Below are positions 17,266-25,932 of a stretch of 64,000 nucleotides of DNA, one piece after another. The position numbers and the translations under genes were made by a program. The stretch covers positions 1 to 64,000 of the forward strand of contig CAYMGE010000021.1 of NCBI GenBank assembly GCA_964389925.1, written 5' to 3'. Position 1 is the first letter of the stretch; each line of letters starts with the position of its first letter. A model generated the notes under the pieces. The model worked only from the letters and a program-made list of their open reading frames with translations. It did no database searches and was not told the origin of the DNA. The stretch is from CALECP01 sp964389925. GTDB lineage: Bacteria > Chloroflexota > Anaerolineae > Promineifilales > Promineifilaceae.

Positions 17266-20200
17266 TCACTCTCCGCTTTCAATCTTTGGCATAACGGTGA
17301 TATTTTCAGGCGATGTCCGTCCTTCCACGTTACGAGCATTCAGTTCTTCGATTTCAAGATAATCAAAGCGAGAAGTTACGCCTGTATTCGTGCCAGGTTT
17401 AGAATACAAGCCAACATATGCGCTGCCTGATAATCCGACGTTGCTGCTGTAAACGGAGCAACCATCGGCAAGTAAGGTCACAGTTGATCCTTCAACTCTT
17501 GCCTCAAGTGTGTTCCATCCCTGATTCATGTCGATGCAACTGCTATTGCTTTCTGCGATAGTCGAAAACCCTGAACCAGAACGACGCTCCAAACGCCACG
17601 ATTGTGAAACGGGATTGACTGTAAATAGCAGATAATTTTCCCAGCTTGTCCATTCAAAGAGCAAGCCGTAGCGTACAGGTGAATTGTCTGCCATTCTAAC
17701 ATTGGTTTTAGCACTATAGTCAACGTTACCAACACCTATTCCAACGAGGCCAAGATACCAATTGGCTGTGTTATGTGTAATCTCGTAATACTCTCCACTG
17801 CGGTATCCAATTGTGAAATTAGGGTCGTTGGATGAAGTCGGCCACCCACTACTGGAATCTCGGAAGTCGTCTCTGTAGTAGAATGCGAGATTGTCTGTGT
17901 AATCACACGCATAATCTGTCCATGCAGATGTGCCAGACGAGTTGTATGAGCGAACGTGATAGCAGTACCGTGTGTTTGGTTCAAGCCCAGTGACGACAAA
18001 CTGAGTAGAGTTTGCACCGACAGTGCCGACAGTCCCTATATCAGTGCCGATTTGGAAGCCTTCCTCATTGCCAGAGTTGTCTTGCCATGTGACACGCATT
18101 CGATTTGCGTCGAGCGGCTGCACCTGTACGTTTGTTGGGGCTGCGGGAGGGTTTGATTGCGTTGTTGTGCAGGCTTGATTTGACCAATCCGACACTCCAG
18201 ATGAATTATATGCAGCAACTTGGTAACAATATCGTGTCCCAGCCGACAACCCACTAGCTGTAAAGGTTGTTACGTTAGCTGGTACATCGGGGTAGCTTGT
18301 CGCATTATCTTGTTTGACCATGAACCCAAGTTCATTGCTGCTTGCATCTGTCCAATTCAGTCGGATCTGTGATTGTCCTTGAGCCGTAACCTGTAAGTTT
18401 GTTGGCTTGTTGGGTATCGGTTCGCCTGCATTGGTTGTCGCGCACACTTGATTTGACCAATCAGAAGCCCCGTCATCGTTGTATGCACGGACAGTAAAGC
18501 AATATTGCGTATCGGGTGCTAAGTTGTTGACTACAAAGCTAGTCGTATTTGCCGCAACATTTGTATAGGAAGTCTGACTATCTCGACGGATGCTGAACCC
18601 ATCTTCATTATTCGAGTTGTCAACCCACGTCAATCGGATTCGTTCTGTGTCGATCACATTCGCTTGAAGATTGGTTGGAGAATTGGGTGACTGTGAAGGA
18701 GGAGAATCGGGACGTGTTTTATACAAAATCGAGGGTAAAAAGTTCGAGAACACAAATACTTGTGGAGGATTTCCAGCTGCATCAAACAGCCGTTCTCTTG
18801 CCGCGACAAGTTCATCAGAGGCAGAAAAGCCAGCTACGCTCGAGAAACGTCCCGAGTTGATGCAACCGTCTCCTTCACACATTTTATAATAGAACCTTGC
18901 AACAATGGTTGCCCATTGAGCGCGAGTAGCAGACTGTTGAGGTCCAAAGCAGGGAAATTCAACACCAAGCTGTTCGCAAATTCCCCCCGCCTGTGAATAT
19001 CCTCCAATTACACCGAGTCGGCAAGCAAGCATAATATCCTCGAAGTAAGCACTACTTTGAGGAACATCTGTAAATCTGTCTATTGTATAACCATCTTTTT
19101 GGCAAATGCCTCCATCACCTAGATCACATTGGTCATCTGAGCAGTAGTTTTGTTTCAAAATGTTCAGAAAAAGGGAAACAGCGCGTTCTCTGATGATGGG
19201 CAAATCTGGAAAGAAACATGGTGCATCCTGTGTGCATGAGTACCCTTGAGTTGGAGTTGTATAAGTTACTCTCTCAAGCAATCCTTCATCATACAGCCAA
19301 TTGGCTGCATTTCGAATAAGAATGCTGGTATCAGCAGATGCGTTTTCTGCATTTGCGAAATGAATTTGAAGCGAGTTATCGGTAGTATAGTCAGACAGAT
19401 CATTGCCATTGTGCCGAATACGATATGCAACAAGGGCAGATTGTCCAAATGTTTGCGAATCATGTGGATCGAAGTACCGTACACTTGCGCTGATTTCGTT
19501 GAAGGAAGCTTCTTCATGTCTTCCGTTGTAAAACCTTCGTGAATATAGAGCTACTACGTCCTCGTAATGAGTCTCACCCAACTGGAAGTCGACAAAGGGT
19601 GTATTTGAATATTCTCTCAAATCGTCCTCTCGAATCCAGTAGTGTTTTGTGGGATCTGGTGTTGCACTATCAGAAGAAGCCCCAATCAAATCTCCTTGGT
19701 TGAAGGTCACTAGCCAATAAAGCGGCCCATCATCTCCATCGCGTTGTGGATTTTGAATTCCCTCACCAGATACGGTTCTACCCATTCCATATTGTTTGAC
19801 ATAACCGATGACCGGTTTATCATCGTTTGGTTCTTCATATATTGGAAATGTATCATGAGCGTAGACGACTGTTCGTTTGAGACAAAATGACGAGCCAACA
19901 TAAGGTACATTAGCATCACAGTCTACCCGATTTGTAAACGAATGCCGAAAATGCTCGGTGCTACTCTGGCACAATTGTTCACTGCTCACAATGTTTATGA
20001 AGCAATTCGATGGATGAGCTAAGTACCAGTCACCTAACATAATTCCGTATTTATCCGCACTATTAGCCACATCGGGAATATTGAGATGGATATGACCTGC
20101 TTTGTCATCTTGCTCTGCCTTTTGTCTACAAGGACTGCCTACATCGATATCGCCCAGCGCATACTCGCCAAGGTATGTACCTGGCACTACCCGAAGATGA

Positions 20201-20703
20201 CCCGATGTAGCGTGCATTTTTATGTAGTTTGGAACTGTATTTGGATTTAGATGGACATAATCAATCTGTCGCGAAAAATTTTGTTCCGCTACATCGCTAT
20301 CTGGATTGTTAAAGTCCGTAAGTTGAGATTCATGATGTAATATCTTAATTGTTGCAGCTTTGCCCTTTTCACAAAAGCTAACGATCTTTCCTGCTGCCAT
20401 AGCTAAAACCGAGTTATCAACTCCAGACTGTGTTGTGTCCTGTTCAACAAAATCTATTCCATCATTAGGAGTCTCATGCCACATACTTGCTCTAGTGCTG
20501 CTATGACGAGTTTGACCTTCCAAAAATGGCCAATAAAAGTAATTGTCATTAGAGAAAATAAGTGGCAGTGGAGCGTAGTCTGGAGGCGATTCTACTACGG
20601 TTTCTGTGTCGGATGCCTTAAGTGAGTTACTTGATACAAATGTGGCGCAAACTATGAGTGCTAGTAAAACCCATAGCTGATTAAGAGTATGTTTAGCTTT
20701 CAT
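17266..20703 (-). CDS. Large secreted protein: M23-like, SLH-like, three FN3 domains, C-terminal lectin-like domain
   Basis: This 1145-residue protein starts at ATG 20703, set by AAAGGAG upstream and an immediate signal peptide (LWVLLALIVCATFVSS). Near residues 75-215 it has a degenerate-looking M23 region (DGIDF, YVHLN, GHIHLNI). SLH-like segments lie at about 480-620. Three fibronectin type III modules (about 665-920) each carry NEDGF/NELGF/NEEGF and a YC(F/Y) strand. The last 190 residues (FYYRDDFRDSS onward) look like a LamG/DUF1080-type beta-sandwich. There is no C-terminal membrane helix, unlike its downstream relative. The gene looks AT-richer than its surroundings and contains none of the CGGCCG cores common elsewhere, which hints at recent arrival. 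It may bind carbohydrate or the cell wall. Confidence 0.75.
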   Translation of the reverse strand: MKAKHTLNQLWVLLALIVCATFVSSNSLKASDTETVVESPPDYAPLPLIFSNDNYFYWPFLEGQTRHSSTRASMWHETPNDGIDFVEQDTTQSGVDNSVLAMAAGKIVSFCEKGKAATIKILHHESQLTDFNNPDSDVAEQNFSRQIDYVHLNPNTVPNYIKMHATSGHLRVVPGTYLGEYALGDIDVGSPCRQKAEQDDKAGHIHLNIPDVANSADKYGIMLGDWYLAHPSNCFINIVSSEQLCQSSTEHFRHSFTNRVDCDANVPYVGSSFCLKRTVVYAHDTFPIYEEPNDDKPVIGYVKQYGMGRTVSGEGIQNPQRDGDDGPLYWLVTFNQGDLIGASSDSATPDPTKHYWIREDDLREYSNTPFVDFQLGETHYEDVVALYSRRFYNGRHEEASFNEISASVRYFDPHDSQTFGQSALVAYRIRHNGNDLSDYTTDNSLQIHFANAENASADTSILIRNAANWLYDEGLLERVTYTTPTQGYSCTQDAPCFFPDLPIIRERAVSLFLNILKQNYCSDDQCDLGDGGICQKDGYTIDRFTDVPQSSAYFEDIMLACRLGVIGGYSQAGGICEQLGVEFPCFGPQQSATRAQWATIVARFYYKMCEGDGCINSGRFSSVAGFSASDELVAARERLFDAAGNPPQVFVFSNFLPSILYKTRPDSPPSQSPNSPTNLQANVIDTERIRLTWVDNSNNEDGFSIRRDSQTSYTNVAANTTSFVVNNLAPDTQYCFTVRAYNDDGASDWSNQVCATTNAGEPIPNKPTNLQVTAQGQSQIRLNWTDASSNELGFMVKQDNATSYPDVPANVTTFTASGLSAGTRYCYQVAAYNSSGVSDWSNQACTTTQSNPPAAPTNVQVQPLDANRMRVTWQDNSGNEEGFQIGTDIGTVGTVGANSTQFVVTGLEPNTRYCYHVRSYNSSGTSAWTDYACDYTDNLAFYYRDDFRDSSSGWPTSSNDPNFTIGYRSGEYYEITHNTANWYLGLVGIGVGNVDYSAKTNVRMADNSPVRYGLLFEWTSWENYLLFTVNPVSQSWRLERRSGSGFSTIAESNSSCIDMNQGWNTLEARVEGSTVTLLADGCSVYSSNVGLSGSAYVGLYSKPGTNTGVTSRFDYLEIEELNARNVEGRTSPENITVMPKIESGE

Positions 20704-20819
20704 GTCATGTTCTCCTTTGAATTCCAGATATTTGAGTGGTGCTAAAAGCACATTGCACAACTTGTGATTGATGAGAGCGCACGGCGGTTATATTGGTTGT
20801 CGAGTGCGTTAGATAAGTG

Positions 20820-20849
20820 TTGCGTTGCCCATAATCGCTAGTGTATGAT
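20820..20849 (+). promoter_or_regulatory. Candidate promoter of the hic locus
   Basis: TTGCGT (20820-20825) and TATGAT (20844-20849) are separated by 18 bp. Transcription would begin about at 20856-20857, exactly at the ATG of the hicA remnant, so the message would be leaderless. This was judged by eye from the consensus only. Confidence 0.4.
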
Positions 20850-20856
20850 TTGCGCT

Positions 20857-20946
20857 ATGGGCAAAGCGGATAAAATTCTTCAAAAGATATGGACTATCCT
20901 TTTGTCGTACATCCCCTCTCTCAAGAAGACGGTGGTGGCTATTTGA
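20857..20946 (+). pseudogene. Probable hicA remnant upstream of hicB
   Basis: A 29-codon frame begins MGKADKILQKI, which resembles the start of many HicA toxins (M-x-K-A-D-K-hydrophobic). It then runs out of frame straight into hicB, which begins at 20889, and stops at 20946. The rest of a normal hicA (60-80 codons, with its conserved His) is absent. The simplest reading is a deletion that fused the first 11 codons of hicA to the start of hicB. The family match is short and from memory, so this is an inference. Confidence 0.45.
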
Positions 20947-21233
20947 TCACATTCCCCGATTTACCCGGCTGCATGTCCGATGGTGAAACGCCCGAAGAGG
21001 CACTCAAAAATGGACGGGATGCTGCACACGCTTGGTTAGAGACCGCACGAGCATTTGGTGATCCCATTCCACAACCCAGTACACACAGCGAACGCGAGTC
21101 AATCCCGCGATTTCCTGAGTCTATAAGCAGGAAATTGGCAGCCCATGCACAACAACGGAAGATAACCATCGATGATATGGTGATTGCGTTCGTTGCAGAT
21201 GCGCTTGAAACCCAAGCAGGGCTGTCGATTTAA
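20889..21233 (+). CDS. hicB: HicB-family antitoxin
   Basis: The protein has 114 residues. The N-terminal half is the HicB partial RNase-H fold: GGGYLITFPDLPGCMSDGETPEEAL, followed by the WLETA helix. The C-terminal half (SRKLAAHAQQRKITIDDMVIAFV) looks like a ribbon-helix-helix or MetJ-type DNA-binding tail, as in autoregulating HicB proteins. HicB normally neutralises the HicA mRNA interferase encoded just upstream. Here only an 11-codon hicA stub seems to remain, so this is probably an orphan antitoxin. The ribosome site is weak (AAAAG). It is followed by a second toxin-antitoxin pair. Confidence 0.88.
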   Translation: MDYPFVVHPLSQEDGGGYLITFPDLPGCMSDGETPEEALKNGRDAAHAWLETARAFGDPIPQPSTHSERESIPRFPESISRKLAAHAQQRKITIDDMVIAFVADALETQAGLSI

Positions 21234-21337
21234 TTGTGGAGTGAATTTCAGTTACTTGCAGGTCTGTTTGCATTTTGATTCTCCTTTTTTGCTAAAATGT
21301 GCCGATGAAAGCGTTAGTTGATTGTGTGAGGTTTGTC

Positions 21338-21583
21338 ATGACACAACTTGTGGTGAATTTTCGAGATGAACAGCGACTTCCATTTGTCGTGGAGTTGCTG
21401 CAAGCATTTGATTTTATTGAAAGCGTTGCGGTGCAACCCAGCAAGCGGCTGCAACAAGAATTGGACGTGCCGCGTGAGGCACTGCACCAGATGTCGGAAG
21501 CTGCGCTAATGCGCGTTTGGGATAATGAACAGGATGCGGTCTACGATAATTGGAGGGAACTGTATGGCGTTCCAGAAGGGTGA
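21338..21583 (+). CDS. Putative antitoxin paired with a MazF-like toxin
   Basis: The protein has 81 residues from ATG 21338, chosen for the GAGG six bases upstream over an earlier GTG at 21299 that lacks one. The sequence (MTQLVVNFRDEQRLPFVVELL) is short, acidic and mostly helical. I do not recognise a named family. The case for an antitoxin rests on context: its last 20 bases overlap the start of a MazF/PemK-like toxin gene, the usual layout for such pairs. The ATREALHQM-like middle and acidic tail (VWDNEQDAVYDNWREL) would suit toxin binding. Confidence 0.65.
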   Translation: MTQLVVNFRDEQRLPFVVELLQAFDFIESVAVQPSKRLQQELDVPREALHQMSEAALMRVWDNEQDAVYDNWRELYGVPEG

Positions 21584-21905
21584 TGTTGTCTTGGTGCCGA
21601 TTCCCTTCACCAATCAGCGACAAAGCAAAGTGCGTCCGGTGATTGTCGTGAGTGGTGCAACGTACCACGCGACGGAACCAGATATTATCTTGGCAGCGAT
21701 CACGACGAATTTGTCGGCCGCAACCGCCCCTGTCGATTACATTCTCACCGAATGGCAAGCCGCCAACTTGCGTTTCCCATCTGCATTCAAGCCAATTCTG
21801 TTTACGATAGAGCCAAACTTGGTTGTTCATCGTATCGGCCGATTGCACCCCAACGACCAAGCTGCCATTGATACCCGCTTGCGCCGCATTTTTGAATTGA
21901 CTTAA
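21564..21905 (+). CDS. MazF/PemK-like endoribonuclease toxin
   Basis: The protein has 113 residues from ATG 21564, which follows GGAGG at good spacing. The N-terminus FQKGDVVLVPIPFTN, then KVRPVIVVSG, is the typical first beta-sheet of the MazF/PemK/CcdB fold. The family cleaves mRNA (MazF) or, less often, inhibits gyrase (CcdB). It overlaps the upstream antitoxin gene by 20 bp, so translation is probably coupled. Its stop lies two bases from the convergent subtilase stop. Confidence 0.88.
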   Translation: MAFQKGDVVLVPIPFTNQRQSKVRPVIVVSGATYHATEPDIILAAITTNLSAATAPVDYILTEWQAANLRFPSAFKPILFTIEPNLVVHRIGRLHPNDQAAIDTRLRRIFELT

Positions 21906-21907
21906 CA

Positions 21908-24547
21908 TCACGGATACGACCTCCTGTCGCAGAGACCTTGCCAGCCAGAGTTCTGAGCGCAAGGGATCGGCCAATTCGGATTCGGGTCTTGGTTGAGGGC
22001 GGCGCGGGTGGTGTAGTTGGTGTGGAAGAGGACGGGGCCGGAGCCGTCGAGGTCGAAGAAGGTGGTGCAGCGTTGTGTCGCTTGTTGGGTGACGACAGGC
22101 CAGACGCGCCCTTCACGTCTGAGTTGAACGTGCAGGGTTTGCCCAATGGCGTTGTCGGCGCAGATTTCTAGGTTGATGCGCTCGCCGCCTTGATCGAAGT
22201 AGAGATTGCTGTGTGCGTCGGGGCTGAACACCGTCGGCCCACTGGAGGACAATACCGCGCTATCGCACATACCCTCACCACCTGTGGCTGCATGACAGGG
22301 GATCGGCCAATCAGGGTTGGGGTCTTGGTTGAGGGCGGCGCGGAGATAGTAGGTCGTGTCGCGTTGGATGGGATCATCGGCCGATAAATCCACAAACATC
22401 AAACACCGCTCCGTCGCAACCGCCTCAACGATCTCCCACGTTTTTGCATCTGTACTCAACTGCACGCGCACCGTTTCTCCAATGATATTATCGGCGCACA
22501 GTTCAAAGTTGATTTGGTCGTCATTGGGGAAGTAGAGTTGACTGACAGGGTTGCCTGTAAATTTTGTCGGGATGACCGGTTCAAACAGCGTGTACAACAG
22601 GCGATCTGGCGAACCGGGAACCAGCCCTGTCAGTTGCCCAGTCGTCGCATTGTCTCGTATAGCGGCTGTCACTTCGGCAGGGGTCGCCTGCGGATGTGAT
22701 TCGAGATAGAGCGCGACCGTCCCTGCGACATGAGGTGCTGCCATCGATGTCCCGCTCTGCACAGAACTGCCCGTATTGCTATCGGGAAAGGCAGACGTGA
22801 TGGCGACACCGGGCGCAAACAGATCGACACATTTACCGTAATTTGAACGGGTTGGCACGGTGTCTGAGATCGTGGTCGCGCCGACGGTGATCGCATCTGG
22901 CTCACTGGCGGGGGCTTGTGAACAGGCACTCGCTCCATCATTGCCTGCGGCCACGACGACGGTGATACCCGCATCGATGGCGAGTTCGACGGCGTTGTTG
23001 AGGTGGAAAAATTCGCTGAAATCGCCCGGAATCATCGGCAATCCTAAGCTGAGATTGATGATCGCGGGTTGCTGATGATTCTCGATCACCCAATCGATGC
23101 CCGCGATCACGTCGGAAACATCTGTGAAAGATTGGCAGTCGAAGACGCGCACAGGGTGGAGCGTGACGGCGTTGGCGACTCCATACGTTGTGCCACCGAC
23201 GATGCCGGCGACGTGTGTGCCGTGTCCGTGACAATCCTGCTCGGCCGATTCTGCCACCACCGAAAATCCATTCCCCATGCGCCCCGCAAACTCGACGTGT
23301 GTCGAGAGAATGCCGGTGTCGATGATGTAAACATGCACGCCTTCCCCTGATGCTTGGCGAATGTAGTCGCCGTCAAGTGGGCGTTCGCGCTGGTCGCTGC
23401 GGTCGAGTCCCCAGCTTGCAGCGGTGGTGGTTGCCGCACTGCTGGTGTCGAGTGTGATGATGCGGTCTGCATTGATGTGGGCGACATCGGCCGATCCCGC
23501 CACTATCGCCAAAGCGCTAGGGGAAAGTTTGGCTGAAAACCCTCGCCCAACGCCAACATGCCGATGCTTGATCGTCCCGTCCAACGCCTCCAGCGCACTG
23601 ACCCATTGATCGATCTCGCTCTGTGTGGTCTCTGGCTTAAATTCGATCAGGTAAGCATTGTTGACTTTGTCAGGCGTGCAAAAGTGATTGACCTCGCGCC
23701 GGTCACACGCCGCGATCAGGTTTGCATCTTCTGCTGTGCAACTCCCATCGAGCGACACATCGCACGCTGTTTGCTCGATTGCAGTTTGTGTGGTGCAGTC
23801 ATCCGCGCCGTCGCGTTGCCCCGCAGCGTACTGTAAGACGAACAGTGCATCGACGATGTCTGTCTTGTCATCACAGTTGACATTGCCGAGCGTTTCGGCC
23901 GATCTCGCCTCAATTTGCCCCGCCAACACAACCGCGACCAGCAAAAGCAGCACGACGCTCTGCCGCATCCACAGTGTCCCGACACCTAACGCAGTTACGC
24001 CCAGCAAAGCCATAACCAATCGCTGATTCGTCGCCCCACTTTCGCGCAATTGGACAGCCGTTGGTACGCCACCACAGTGAGCGAGTGCATTATGCGAATT
24101 GGTCAAGATTGGCTCTCCATCTGCATCGACGACACGGTGAATATCGACTGTCAACTGGGTGCTGTCATCGCTGAGACACTCGAATTCGAGAGCCAACCAC
24201 GTTTGTGTCGTGGTGATGGGGGACAACGTGGCGAGATTGACGTGAACGCCGTTATCGATGTGGCAAGCGAAGTCGGGATGTGGGGTTTGACAGGCAATCG
24301 GCCGAATCACCGTCGCATCATATTCCAACGACAATGACACCGCCGCGACCGCTGCCCCTGCCATCTCACCGTTTACACGGATGACGTTGCCATCTTCCAA
24401 CATGACAGAAATCGTTGTCGTCGCTGCCCAAACTGTCGTCACGGCAAAAAGCAGTATTCCGCACAATATTGCCCAGCGGAGGGATGGGTTCGCTGGAACC
24501 CATCCCTCGACCTGGCTGGAACCCTCACGCCATTTATGCGACCGCAT
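21908..24547 (-). CDS. Subtilisin-like (S8) exoprotease fused to a cohesin-like N-terminal protein
   Basis: This 879-residue protein starts at ATG 24547 (GGAGG seven bases ahead), overlapping the upstream gene by 14 bp. In order it has a signal peptide, a cohesin-like domain (about 40-150), VPTAV at about 161 with a membrane helix, an internal MRQS followed by a second signal-like helix (about 194-212), and a dockerin (NCDDKTDIVDALFVLQYAAG). An I9-like propeptide (about 290-360) precedes the S8 domain, with triad Asp410 (IIDTG), His442 (HGTHVAG) and Ser601 (GTSMAAPHVAG). Two repeats of about 90 residues end the protein, each with LRAALNQDPNP or TRAALNQDPNP. The middle looks like two exoprotein genes joined in frame. 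Confidence 0.85.
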   Translation of the reverse strand: MRSHKWREGSSQVEGWVPANPSLRWAILCGILLFAVTTVWAATTTISVMLEDGNVIRVNGEMAGAAVAAVSLSLEYDATVIRPIACQTPHPDFACHIDNGVHVNLATLSPITTTQTWLALEFECLSDDSTQLTVDIHRVVDADGEPILTNSHNALAHCGGVPTAVQLRESGATNQRLVMALLGVTALGVGTLWMRQSVVLLLLVAVVLAGQIEARSAETLGNVNCDDKTDIVDALFVLQYAAGQRDGADDCTTQTAIEQTACDVSLDGSCTAEDANLIAACDRREVNHFCTPDKVNNAYLIEFKPETTQSEIDQWVSALEALDGTIKHRHVGVGRGFSAKLSPSALAIVAGSADVAHINADRIITLDTSSAATTTAASWGLDRSDQRERPLDGDYIRQASGEGVHVYIIDTGILSTHVEFAGRMGNGFSVVAESAEQDCHGHGTHVAGIVGGTTYGVANAVTLHPVRVFDCQSFTDVSDVIAGIDWVIENHQQPAIINLSLGLPMIPGDFSEFFHLNNAVELAIDAGITVVVAAGNDGASACSQAPASEPDAITVGATTISDTVPTRSNYGKCVDLFAPGVAITSAFPDSNTGSSVQSGTSMAAPHVAGTVALYLESHPQATPAEVTAAIRDNATTGQLTGLVPGSPDRLLYTLFEPVIPTKFTGNPVSQLYFPNDDQINFELCADNIIGETVRVQLSTDAKTWEIVEAVATERCLMFVDLSADDPIQRDTTYYLRAALNQDPNPDWPIPCHAATGGEGMCDSAVLSSSGPTVFSPDAHSNLYFDQGGERINLEICADNAIGQTLHVQLRREGRVWPVVTQQATQRCTTFFDLDGSGPVLFHTNYTTRAALNQDPNPNWPIPCAQNSGWQGLCDRRSYP

Positions 24548-25853
24548 TTGAACGCCTCCAAATAACAACTGTGAGTGTGCTGACCAAAACAAGGGCGATG
24601 ACAACTGTATCGAACGGTTCTATTTGCTGATTACTCAACCCCACAGCGGTTGGTGTGGTCGTCACAACGGCGTAAGTCGGCGGGATGTTGGGGTCGAGTG
24701 TTAATGGATATGGATCATCGGCCGACCACGTTTCGACGACACGAAAAGTAATTGCGGCAAATGAGTCGCCTTGTACCCCCTGATTTTCAGGAGCCGCCCA
24801 CAGTAGTTCGAGTTGGTCAGCCGTCGCTAAACTGGTCGTGCCGACAAAGCCCAGTGCGTCTAAGCCGACGTTGAACGAGACAGCTTCGGCGGCTTCCCCA
24901 CTCCCCGTTGTTTCCAGCGCGAGATAGCGTGGGTCATATTGCAACCCAAACAGCGCACTATTGACTGTCTGGCTGGTCGTCACGGAGATCGGAATTGTGA
25001 TCGTGATGTTGCGACTCGTCGGGTAGACCACGCCAATTGACAAGCCCACATCGGTCACATCAGTCACGTCGAGGTCGTCACAAAGCGTGCGTGTCATGGC
25101 GGCAATCCCATGCAGGCAAGTCAAGTCACTGGCACTCTGTTGACCATCCCCATTGATGTCGGCCGCCGCGTTGAGCGGAGCCTCGCCGATATACATGTCA
25201 AGCCAAATCAACCAATCTTTCGAGTTGTTTGTGCCGTCCCCGTTGACATCGCCGGAGCGTGCATGAACGCTGATTTGGTCACATCCTGTCCCATAATTTT
25301 TCAAGCGAATGGTCGCCGGATAGTCGTCGTCCGTGATGGTGATGATCCCATCTCCGTTCTCATCGACAGTGATCAGTGAGAGCTTGTCGAGCAGCGAATG
25401 TGGCACGACGAGCAGATTGATACCGTGACAGTCATCGATTGTGTCGTTGCCGTCCCCCAAGGCGTAGAGATATTCGTCGTTGTCCCCTCCGCCAAATAGC
25501 AGGTCATCATCTAGTCCACCAAATAGGTAATCTTGCCCATCACCACCATAAACGGAGTCATTGCCGGCTGCGCCTTGCACGTAATCTCTATCACCTTCGC
25601 CACGCAATGTATCATCGCCCGACCCGCCATCGACAAAGTCAATGCCGTCACCAGCGTAGATGATGTCATTGCCACCCAAACCGCAGAACTTTTCAGATGT
25701 GGCATCACCAAACAGCACATCGCGTTCGGCCGAGCCCACATGCTCAACGGTATAGGGAAACGCTGGATGGCACCACGCCTCCTCCGTCGCATTGACTTGG
25801 GCAACAAACCAGATTGCCAGTACAATCACACCAATCCAATAAAACGAGCGCAT
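24534..25853 (-). CDS. Secreted RTX-repeat protein with dockerin and cohesin-like domains
   Basis: The protein has 439 residues from ATG 25853, set by GAGGAG upstream and a signal peptide (MRSFYWIGVIVLAIWFVAQ). Residues about 55-130 are RTX calcium-binding nonapeptides (GLGGNDIIYAGDGID, GGSGDDTL, GGDGQDYLFGG). A dockerin with two calcium loops (GDVNGDGTNNSKDWL and AADINGDGQQSASDL) lies at about 195-250. A cohesin-like beta-sandwich occupies about 260-395. The C-terminus is TPTAVGL, a membrane helix and a basic RRSNAVA tail, the same arrangement as three other exoproteins here. It is the first gene of a two-gene operon with the subtilase. Dockerin-cohesin pairing between the two is plausible but not shown. 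Confidence 0.82.
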   Translation of the reverse strand: MRSFYWIGVIVLAIWFVAQVNATEEAWCHPAFPYTVEHVGSAERDVLFGDATSEKFCGLGGNDIIYAGDGIDFVDGGSGDDTLRGEGDRDYVQGAAGNDSVYGGDGQDYLFGGLDDDLLFGGGDNDEYLYALGDGNDTIDDCHGINLLVVPHSLLDKLSLITVDENGDGIITITDDDYPATIRLKNYGTGCDQISVHARSGDVNGDGTNNSKDWLIWLDMYIGEAPLNAAADINGDGQQSASDLTCLHGIAAMTRTLCDDLDVTDVTDVGLSIGVVYPTSRNITITIPISVTTSQTVNSALFGLQYDPRYLALETTGSGEAAEAVSFNVGLDALGFVGTTSLATADQLELLWAAPENQGVQGDSFAAITFRVVETWSADDPYPLTLDPNIPPTYAVVTTTPTAVGLSNQQIEPFDTVVIALVLVSTLTVVIWRRSNAVA

Positions 25854-25932
25854 AACTAACTCCTCAAAATATGACACAGACAGCAAATGTAATCTGACAG
25901 AACTTTAATGGAAAAAGAGTGCGCTGAGAAGA

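Noticed and set aside
20857..20946. A functional 29-residue peptide gene
   Set aside because: After 11 HicA-like codons it simply runs out of frame through hicB, so a remnant is more likely.
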